From Rhipicephalus microplus (lineage: Eukaryota > Arthropoda > Arachnida > Ixodida > Ixodidae), in assembly GCF_043290135.1 (NCBI RefSeq), contig NC_134702.1, forward strand, positions 195,952,491 through 196,016,490: a DNA stretch of 64,000 bases. The letters run 5' to 3'. Numbering within the stretch: the stretch's first letter is position 1; each line of letters opens with the position of its first letter. A model generated the notes under the pieces. That model saw only the letters and a list, made by a program, of their open reading frames with translations. It made no database searches and had not been told where the DNA came from. Below, one piece after another: positions 56,272-64,000 of this stretch. Both the position numbers and the translations under genes were made by a program.

Positions 56272-56274
56272 TAA

Positions 56275-58585
56275 GTGGCTTGGTAAGAAGCGGCCGTGTT
56301 TTCTCCTTGCACGCTCTCAAAAAAGATGCCGGAAACAAGATTCTACAGACGCGCGATGAACGAACGCGTTGTATCATAGCAAAAACGCGCTGGCACGTGC
56401 TAGCGCGTGCTAGTGCTAGCGCGTGCTACAGGCGATCGTGGTTTTAAAAGACGATAGTGGCTTTATAAGACGGTGTGTCTTCTCCTCCTGACTCACACTC
56501 AGCAATCACGTGATGGCTTGGGATGGCTTTGGTGAACGAGATTTTGCAGCCGCGTGATGTAGGCACGTGCTCCCGTGTGGCATGCTTCAACATGTGTTCA
56601 GGACGAATAACAGCAACAGAAAACATACTGAATTCGTGATGTGCTCCACTTGCAAGAAGGCGTTGACATCGCGAAAGGTGCCCGTGATGAAAAGAACTGT
56701 AAGTCGACCTATGCGTTAATTTTTTAATGGGTATGTCAACCAGGTTTTTCCGCAATGTAATGCTTGTGTAAGGCTTTACACACTCGTACTTAACTCTCTC
56801 GTACGTTTTACTAGTTCGTAGCTGTAAAGGCAGTCCTCCAAATCACCGCGGAGACCAGCGACGATGGAAGGGTGTGTGGTGGTTGATGATGTAAAGAGGG
56901 TTTGCGGTTTGCGTAATGGGAGCGGCATAGTCGCCAGCCCGCTCATTCCGCGACACGTTTGTAAACACTGGGTCCAAACGGTGTCCCGAAGGAAGCTGCA
57001 GCGAGGAGGGACAAGTATATGAGAGACCCGGGAACCAGAAATTCACCACGATCACGTATGACGACTCGGCTATAACCATGTTACTTCTCAATGTATATAT
57101 AGGTTTGTGTAGTGCTTGAGTTGACACGTTCTCTGACAATCTATTTCAAAGATGAAAACGTGGTGATAAACGTGGCGCGTCATTTAGAGAAATAATGCAA
57201 TTCTTTCCATACGAACAGTTATAGGCATGAATAAACTAATGATGAGCTCTATAGGTTGATTCAGAGTGGCCAACGAACGGAATCTACAAACGTAACCACA
57301 CACTCTCTCAGGAGCAATCGGCCGAGCACTAGATAACGCACATCAACTTCCGAAGCCTATTCCTACATAAAAAGTGGGTTAAATGGCCCAAAGTGAAGAA
57401 AAAATCATTCTCACAGTTTCATAATTCGAAAATGTGTCTGGAACAAGCATATGCCACTTACGAGGGTGTCAGTAAAAATGAATCGTGATGTCTCTGTCTC
57501 TCACATCAATGAGCGCGCTGGGCATACAGCAAAATGCCTGCGCTGTGTAGTTCGATGCGAGGTGCGACCGGCATCTGTTGGCGCACACCCGCAGGTGACA
57601 CAGTTACGGGGCGTGGAACACTCTAGTCTTCCAGTCAAACCCGTTGCTTTTCGGGCACTAGGAAAAGTAGATGCCTGGAGTGCATCTCGCCACGGCATTT
57701 GTTGGTTTCTGCCAATGCAACACAAAAGGGCACTCTGAATCTGCAAATGAAACAGAATTTCTCTGTCCTTCCTTTACTGCCAGTTGAAACGCCGCAAGAC
57801 GAGTGGCCAACACCGTGATTCACAACCAGGGCGCCGAGGCATTGGCCTGTGAATTAGATGCAAGATCTTTTTAGAGGGATCAACTCTTGCTCCTTCCCAC
57901 CCTCTGTCGAAGATAATAGTGGTGTCTCAGGTGACCTCTTCAATCGTTGGACCCGGGAGGCTCTTTAGCTTGCCCGACAGCCCAAAGCTGGTCAGCCAGC
58001 TTGTCGCTGGGGATTGCCGCTGCACACCGGCAGCGACTCTGACGCAGCCGATCCGCAGCAGTGACCGCAACCATAACGGCGGCCGGCCCCTGTCCTTGCG
58101 CAATGGTAGCGCCAACTATTCGCCTCTGAATTCTTTGCTGCCTAACATTCTTCACAAAGTGAGCGGTGGCAGTAACTTTTCCAGCGCATTCTCAATGCAC
58201 AACGCGCGCATTTTAACTGACACCACTGTTCATCCGTGCATCCACTCAATAGAGCTCATGCGCATTTGAATAGATACCCTCAAAAAGTGCGCTTTTTTAT
58301 CAGCCTTACGTGTCTATATTTTTCTTATAACTGATGACATAATGGAGAGTGCCTTCCAGTTGCCTAGTACATCATCGTTACTCACGTGCTCCCGTAGGGT
58401 AATATTTTCGTAGCAGAAAGGTCTGCGAAGGAAAATGACACGTAATCAAGTTTCCAAAGATCAATATTAAGTACCATTAAGATTAGTAAGAGTAACAGGC
58501 TTATTATGAGTACGTTTTTGCCGTGAAGAGAGGCACTGTGACCTCTACCTAAAACAGACAATGGCGGTAATGCCCCTGCGACACA
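56275..58585. other. no recognisable gene
   Basis: About 2.3 kb. A short direct repeat (gctagcgcgtgctag-type units) sits at 56397-56430. A plus-strand 116-codon frame (57919-58269) and opposing minus-strand frames are open but carry no domain. No element ends identified. Confidence 0.4.
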
Positions 58586-60228
58586 AGGCCCGTTTACATT
58601 GACCCGACGAAGGCGCGTTGAGTCGAAATAAACAGGTTTACTGGACTCGCCCTCTTCATGTATAAACGGACGCGTCGGGGCGGAGAGTCGTCGCGTCCGG
58701 TGTATACGATTCTCCGCCCCGACGCGTCCCGTCGACCCGGAGACAGGGGGTAGGTTCACCGAACTCGCCGCGCTCAGAAAGGGCATGTATAACCGGTTGC
58801 GCTGAGTTGACGGCTCGTGACCTCTCCCGCCCGTCGCGGTCTCCGCTTCCCCTGTCCCCATCACTCCGACGTGATGGGGACAGGGGAAGCGACCATCTAC
58901 TATTACACTATAAAAAGTAATGGTTCGCCACTTTGCTACAATATTCAATTTTGGAACCAATTTTGTAAAGAAACTTTTAATTTCTTAAATATGGTGGCAG
59001 TTAGATTTCGACGAAACTTCAAAAAAGTGAAATATTATACGCAGCACGGTAAAACGATTCTAATCGGTAGGAAAAGAACCGCATTTCCTTGTTAAAACGC
59101 ATTCACCACTAGTGTATGTTAATGTGCTTTGCGGCGAAGCAATGCAGTGTTCTTGACCAAAGTCAGAAATTTTTACAGCTTTTCAACTTTTCCAGAGACA
59201 ACGCAGCTGCATAGCTTGCTTTCATTGTTGACGGTAAGTGGGGGCAAAACACGAGTTGCGAAGACCGTGGTTTGGAAGCGCTGGCACATGAACTTTGAAA
59301 AATTTGCACTATTGCTCTTGTTCAGGCACTTGTCGGTCTGTGTGGCGCTCCATATAAAAATATACACTTTGGATCATTTCAAAGGGTGCAGAAACGATAT
59401 TTATTTCTGTAAGTTTAATACGAATCTTTGTTTCACGCGAGAAAATATCATTTATAATGAGCTGCCCCCAAGGCTGTTGTAAGGAAAGGACTTGTAAGGA
59501 AAGGTCTCCATGGTCAGCCGTTCGGCGCAGCGACGTAGGTGGCCTGGCTTAATGGTCACGGTTGCGCCGAGCATCGCGTCTCGACGCAAGCTGTTCGCTG
59601 GACGGGCTGGCCATTCCCCGCACTTCCGTCGTTGTCGTTTTCTTCACTCATCACAGCTGTCAACGGCGGACCGTAAGCGCACTTCACTGCACCGAGGGTT
59701 CCTCGGCAGCCTTCTAAATTCACCAAAGCCGGCTTGTTAATTCGTGCTCAATTTTCCTGCGCTTACCGCCAGTAATAGAAACAAATTATGCAGCTGCATT
59801 ATCTCATAAAAAGTTGTAAGAGCTGTAAAAAATGTTTTAATATCGCTCAAGAACAACGCATTGCTTCCCCACAAAGAACATCTTGAGACAACCTAGTAGC
59901 TGTGAACGCGTTGTGCCAAGGAAACGCTGTGTTCTTCCTACCCACGAGTTTTTTTCACAACCTAGTTATTGGGCGCTGCCACGATATTTAAATTGCTCTG
60001 AGAGTTAGAAAAAATTTCCTCCGAAAACTGGTCTCAAAACAAAAATGGAAGACGGGCTTTCGGCGAGCCGGAAGACAGGCTTTCGGCACGCCTCGACGCA
60101 AAGCGTCGCTGCGATCACCGCTCACCTCAACTCATCCGTGCGAGTTCATATAAACTAGGGCGCGTCGAGGTAAGCTGAACCCGCCACTCAACTCAGCCCG
60201 TCCCCGTCGCGTCCATGTACACGGGGCT
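58586..60228. mobile_element. 1.64-kb GC-ended TIR element
   Basis: The left end reads AGGCCCGTTTACATTGACCC (58586). The right end, inverted, reads AGCCCCGTGTACATGGACGC (from 60228): about 15 of the first 18 positions agree. A 3-bp ACA flanks both sides. The ends are GC-rich and contain internal hairpins (58668-58729 and 58844-58891); the middle is AT-rich. No transposase is recognisable in the plus frame 59129-59482 or elsewhere. The TIR similarity to the element at 55609 suggests one superfamily. Confidence 0.6.
58668..58891. repeat. two perfect hairpins
   Basis: Hairpin 1: ggacgcgtcggggcggaga (58668-58686) pairs with tctccgccccgacgcgtcc (58711-58729), 19 bp perfect, 24-base loop. Hairpin 2: a 21-bp arm at 58844-58864 (cgcttcccctgtccccatca and one more base) pairs perfectly with 58871-58891 around a 6-base loop. 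Confidence 0.95.
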
Positions 60229-60784
60229 ACATAGGAAATTCAGCGAATCTGTGAGTCCACGATGAATAAAGTTGTTAACAAGGTTCTTTCTCATTTGAGA
60301 GTGGCAGTACAAACGGCTTGTTTGCACTTTATGTTAAAGCGTCTGACTTGGAGCGCCTAGGCACATGAACAAGAGAAAGAGCATAAAGAAAGAGAAGGGG
60401 CTATATAGAGAAAGACGGAGAGGTCAGCTTGAGTCATAGTATACCAGTGTCTTCTATGCATGCGCCACGATGCAGCTTCAAACCGATTGCCTAAGTGTTC
60501 CTGATTGCTTCTCTTTGCTTAGAGTAAACGACACCTATAGCTTGACCAATCTAAAATTTGGCATTTATAGCAACACCTGTTGTAAACCATATCATCCTCA
60601 ATGACATTACGTATATCTCTGAGACTGATCGTTCGTATAAGGGTCCTGCTTGATACATGTTTTCTACAGGTGCGTTTGTTCAAGCGCAATATGATTCAGA
60701 AAAAGAAGTATCGAAGACTATTCTTTTGCAGGCTGAGTTCGCCTTCATTCTTCATTCACATTGGGTCAGCGTTTTCGTGGAATC
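60229..60784. other. no recognisable gene
   Basis: No feature seen. Confidence 0.45.
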
Positions 60785-60836
60785 ATATATATATATATAT
60801 ACATTGATTGATATTTGGGGTTTAACGTCCCAACCC

Positions 60837-60927
<91 letters not shown>
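60785..60927. repeat. (TA)n tracts with an embedded SINE 3' end
   Basis: (TA)n at 60785-60801 and 60839-60926. Between them, 60803-60838 is the inverted 3' end of a Ruka-like SINE: 'attgattgatatttggggtt' then 'taacgtcccaa', the reverse complement of ttgggacgttaaacccc...tcaat. Only the SINE's last ~33 bp remain. Confidence 0.9.
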
Positions 60928-60930
<3 letters not shown>

Positions 60931-61553
60931 AACAAGTGTATACTTAAGGGCTTGTTTTTCGTGTTTTACAAAATATTAGTGAGATCTAACCGACAATAAT
61001 GCCAAGGAAGGTATAGGGGAAGTTATTAGGCCAATTGTAATGTAAATAAGAAGAAATAAAATTGGGTGAAAAGATAACTTGCCGTGGGCAGTATCCAAAC
61101 TTGCGACCTTCGAATAACGCGTTCGATGCTCTGCCACTAAACTACCATGACAGCCTTCCCCCCAGCCACTTTATTGGGTATCTATGTCAATTTAAACGTG
61201 GGATTGTCAGTCAGCGCCACTAGTAGCCATGGCGGCGAGTGTGGTACACTCTTTATGAGCCTGTTTGGCGTCACGTAGCACGTGAACTTATTACGAATTG
61301 GCAGCTGACCAATAGTCCACCGTATACAACCTAGAGGCACCAAGTCTGCCAGTACGAGACCCTCGTTAATGATTAAAGGAAACAAGTGTATACCTAAGGG
61401 CTCGTTTTTCGTGTTTTACACAATAATATTGAGATCTAACAGACAATAACGCCAAGGAAGGTATAGGGGAAATTATTAGGCCAATTGTAATGTAAATGAG
61501 AAGAAAGAAAAGTGGGTGAAAAGATAACTTGCCGTGGGCAGGATTCGAACAGG

Positions 61554-61555
<2 letters not shown>
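60928..61555 (-). repeat. duplicated tRNA-headed repeat, 450-bp offset
   Basis: 60928-61105 and 61378-61555 are direct copies (178 bp, roughly 93% alike by eye), both beginning ggaaacaagtgtatac and reaching 'cttgccgtgggcag'. The first continues into a tRNA-like segment on the minus strand ('gtcatggtagtttagtggca' A box, 'aaggtcgcaagtttggat' B box; 61080-61151), then ~225 bp of unique sequence. The second breaks off into (TA)n. It is either a partial tandem duplication of a SINE-like unit or a pair of terminal direct repeats. (TA)n flanks both outer sides. Confidence 0.8.
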
Positions 61556-61607
<52 letters not shown>

Positions 61608-61627
61608 ATATATATATATATATATAA
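61556..61627. repeat. (TA)n microsatellite
   Basis: An almost pure dinucleotide tract with TGTATG interruptions near 61600. Confidence 0.97.
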
Positions 61628-61865
61628 TAAAAACTTGGTTTATTGCACTTAGCCCAGACCACTAACTCGTGTCCCTCCTGCCCGCACAATGCTGCTGTCT
61701 TTGTGCTGATCTACTTCCTTTTGATTACAATTGGGCCCCGTAGAAAAAGGAGCCATCCTGGTGACTCAATCATCTTCAAGGGATGTGGAACTGTAATGCG
61801 GATTGAGCCTTTAAACGTGTACGACCTGGCGGTTAAGACGTCGCATATCAGAAGGTGCGAGAGGT

Positions 61866-62072
61866 TCAATGAGTTAGTTGACCGGAAAAAGTCTTTTCGA
61901 GGACGCGGTAAGGCCCATTGTACTTTGGAAGAAGTTTGGAAGAGAGTCCCAAAGTGCGATGCGGCACTGACAGCCGCACAATGTCACCGGGCAGTAAAAC
62001 GCAAGTCAAGTTGTGGACAGGTTGAAGGGCTTTCTGGCGATTCTGATCGCCTGAAGTAAAGTGGCAAGCCAC
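61866..62072 (-). pseudogene. gypsy integrase C-terminal domain
   Basis: Contains LLPGDIVRLSVPHRTLGLSS and KLLPKYNGPYRVLEKTF. The 'GDxVxL..P.R..GLSxKLLPKYxGPYRVLE' pattern is the GPY/F-type module at the end of Ty3/gypsy integrases, which contacts DNA or chromatin. Stops lie on both sides. Confidence 0.9.
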
Positions 62073-62241
62073 CTGGCGACATTCTCATCATCTTAGCTGG
62101 CGTCCATTGTAAGTGAACACTCGGAGGTGTCTGGTCGTTTGGGCAGATAGGTGTCAATTGTGTGCGTAGGTTGACGGCCGCAAAGGAGCTGAAAGGGGGA
62201 AAAGCCGGTTGTGGCTTGCGTCATGGTATTAGAGGCGTACG

Positions 62242-62788
62242 TTATGAACGACGAAACCAGGTCCAATTAGAGTGATCAGGTGTGGCATACAAAGCAACCA
62301 CGTCACCAAGAGTTTGATTAAAGCAGTCCGTGGTGCCATTGGTCTGCGGGTGGTAAGCAGTGCATGTGCGATGAACAATAGCGCAGTCAGCAAGCGAATT
62401 TTCGATGACCTCGGTTAAAAAGTGCGGCCTCGGTCGCTGAGCTACTCTTGAGTAGCACATGGCATAGCACAAACCTATGCAGTATGAAAGTAGTGACCTC
62501 TTGCGCTGTAGCAGTCTGGAGAGCACCACTCGTGACATAGTGAGTTAAGTGGTCGACTCTCAGTATTATCCACCGGTTTCTGTCAGGAGTCAGGAAAAGG
62601 GGCCCATAAATATCAATACCGACACAATAAAAAGGCTGGGATGGGAATGGCAACGGTTGCAGTTCTCCGGTGGAGATGTGCGGGGGGGACTTGCGGTGCT
62701 GGCATTCACGGCAAAAGCGGACCAAGTTGCGAATGAAGAAGGCATACACAGCACGCCTGTAGTATCGGTGCCAAATTTTATCATACAT
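62242..62788 (-). pseudogene. gypsy integrase zinc region and catalytic core
   Basis: Frame 62387-62788 has FIRNLVRFCRECQHRKSPPH (the CxxC of the HHCC finger), LQPLPFPSQPFYCVGIDIYG and PLFLTPDRNRWIILRVDHLT, covering the first catalytic Asp (GIDIYGP) and the second (VDHLTHY). Frame 62242-62538 continues with PHFLTEVIENSLADCAIVHR and TCTAYHPQTNGTTDCFNQTL, where the catalytic Glu of 'QTNGxxERxNxTL' reads Asp-Cys. The core is therefore damaged and frameshifted near 62440. Confidence 0.9.
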
Positions 62789-62812
62789 CTTGAAAACTCT
62801 TGCGTGGCCACA

Positions 62813-63357
62813 CTATGCGTCAGTTAAGAAGGATGAGCAGATCTCTGACCTCAAAGCTCGTGGAACGACAAGCAACCATACGCGCCCCTCTGGAGCATAT
62901 TTGAGACGGTAGAGCAGGTTATCACGAATCACAAAATGGGCAAGTGGGCGCCGGAATTTTCGCGATTGCTGAACTTTAGAAATATCTGACCGAAGGTCGA
63001 GAAGGGATGCCGTCCAGGGGTCGTTGCGTTGTTCCGAAGTAATATTATCAAAGTCAAAAGAAGACAACGTGCGCTCACACGCAGGATAATTGGTTGGTTG
63101 AGCGGAGATTCGCGTCCAACAAGTAAGTGGGAAACCTCGTCTGCGTCGGAAAGTTTGCGCCCTGAACAATAAACCCCGCGTATGTCGTACTTCTGGATCT
63201 TCAAAGCCCAATGATTAAGGCGGCCAGATGGGTCTGTCAACGTCGAAAGCCAACACAGCAAATGCTGGCCGGTGACGACGTCAAAATAACGGCTATAGAA
63301 ACAAGGGCGAAACTTTCCATGCGCCGACACAATGGCTTGTAGCGACGCGGCTGCCAC
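62813..63357 (-). pseudogene. gypsy RNase H and RNase H-integrase spacer
   Basis: Frame 62929-63357 has [20 protein letters not shown], where the usual TDH is TGQ (catalytic Asp lost), then [20 protein letters not shown] and [14 protein letters not shown] (the DADxLSR motif). Frame 62813-63211 continues with [14 protein letters not shown] and [32 protein letters not shown], the spacer before the integrase zinc finger. Confidence 0.88.
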
Positions 63358-63682
63358 TGTGCACCCCCAGCGGTCATCAACACCCTGTGGGGCAGCATTC
63401 CACGAAACGTACTGCTATCCTCCCTGTTACTCCTGTGTCTCTTTCACTCTTGCCACTACTCTATTTTCGTGTCTCTGGTAAACAGATGTTGAGTAGACGT
63501 TACTACTAAAAAGAACTGTTCATCTCGTGCAACCTGGCTCAACAAAGTGGTGACCTGTACTGCCGAAGTAATGCAGAGTCATGCAGAACAACGAGACGCA
63601 CCTAAACGTGGAAGCTACCGGCACAACCAATCATGACGTCTCTGCGGTCTCCCTCCAATTACCAGCTTTTTGCTACCAGCTA

Positions 63683-64000
63683 CCAGCTTACTGGGACCGC
63701 AACCCTTAGATCTGGTTCATTCAAGCTGAGTCACAATTCGTGCTCTCTGGCGTGCGCACGGAACAACGCAAGTACCATCTCGTTGTTTCGGTGATGTCAC
63801 CAACTGCTGCCGAAGAAGTATCTGACCTGCTTTCCTGACCCACTCCACCAAACCGTACAGCACTCTTAGGCTACTCTGCTGGAGGGAACGACAGCATCAA
63901 AGCGTTCACGTATACAGCAGGTGCTCTCCGTGAAGGAATCAGGCGACCACCGGCCCAGCTACCTTCTTCGTCATATGCGTCAACTCATGAGCGGCAACGC
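63683..64000 (+). pseudogene. Ty3/gypsy gag fragment, opposite strand, runs off the window
   Basis: The plus strand encodes PAYWDRNP, stop, IWFIQAESQFVLSGVRTEQR, KYHLVVSVMSPTAAEEVSDL. After a stop and frameshift it reads VLSVKESGDHRPSYLLRHM and RQLMSGN. The 'W..NP.xWFxQxExQFxxxGIxxxxxKYxxVVxxLxxxxAxEVxDLL...GDRxPSxLLRHMRxL' pattern is the gag of Mag-like gypsy elements of ticks and other arthropods. It is oriented opposite to the pol at 61628-63360, so the two cannot belong to one collinear copy. 63400-63650 may be its LTR or leader ('ctcaacaaagtggtgacctg'). Confidence 0.8.

Larger units (their letters stand above)
61628..63360 (-). mobile_element. Ty3/gypsy LTR retrotransposon, 3' part of pol
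   Basis: On the minus strand RNase H, integrase zinc region, integrase core and integrase C-terminal domain appear in the Ty3/gypsy order. They are followed by a frame-broken tail and 'tgcaataaaccaagttttta' (AATAAA near 61633). RT, protease and gag are absent upstream; similarity ends at ~63360. Frames are broken several times. No LTR pair was delimited. Confidence 0.88.

Noticed and set aside
57919..58269. 116-codon plus-strand frame
   Set aside because: No recognisable domain, no splice or promoter evidence, and comparable frames on the other strand.
61643..62059. 138-codon plus-strand frame
   Set aside because: Antisense shadow of the gypsy integrase C-terminal region.

Overview
This is eukaryotic DNA, almost certainly from a hard tick (Ixodidae). 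The strongest pointer is a set of tRNA-derived SINEs with a fixed body and an (AATC)n tail, which look like the Ruka-type SINE described from Rhipicephalus. RTE, I-clade and 2A-bearing LINE remnants, a Ty3/gypsy fragment and long GATA, TA and CAT microsatellites fit the same picture. I found no operons, no bacterial gene organisation and no convincing host protein-coding gene. The window reads as repeat-rich intergenic or intronic sequence. Genus-level assignment is inference.

Layout. 1-7.3 kb is mostly featureless, with one tRNA-Ala-like SINE head and an ~81-bp minisatellite. 7.4-7.7 kb is the 3' stub of an RTE LINE. 8.27-11.65 kb (minus strand) is the most unusual locus: eight complete 315-bp units (105 codons each) form an open frame that runs, in the same frame, into a degenerate 2A-like peptide and then a coiled-coil/RRM-type LINE ORF1. 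No ORF2 follows. 11.8-12.45, 24.16-24.44 and 31.2-31.9 kb are three copies of a non-autonomous family built of ~146-bp monomers, with a (GATA)n tract and a small 3' hairpin where the copy is complete. 13.65-17.51 kb is bounded by inverted CACTGTAAA ends.

20.2-23.66 kb (plus) and 24.98-30.86 kb (minus) are two I-clade LINEs in tail-to-tail orientation. The first has lost nearly all of its reverse transcriptase; the second is nearly full length (CCHC ORF1, endonuclease, RT with YADD, RNase H, C-terminal region) but carries stops and frameshifts. 35.4-38.2 kb (minus) is a third, more decayed I-type copy, and 39.3-39.7 kb is a C-terminal LINE scrap beside a 53-bp-arm hairpin. 44.2-46.6 and 47.9-50.8 kb (minus) are two RTE copies; the second retains endonuclease and RT with a damaged catalytic motif. 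Five Ruka-like SINEs and one 3' fragment are scattered through the window.

55.2-56.3 kb holds two abutting TIR elements with TAA target duplications, and 58.6-60.2 kb a third related GC-rich TIR element with perfect internal hairpins. 60.8-61.6 kb is a TA-rich block around a duplicated tRNA-headed repeat. 61.6-63.4 kb (minus) is Ty3/gypsy integrase and RNase H, and 63.68-64.0 kb (plus) is a gag piece in the opposite orientation that runs off the window.

No working pathway is encoded. The coding fragments are retrotransposon machinery (RNA-binding ORF1, nicking endonuclease, reverse transcriptase, RNase H, integrase), each visibly disabled. The SINEs and short TIR elements are the kinds of non-autonomous sequences that depend on enzymes encoded elsewhere in the genome.
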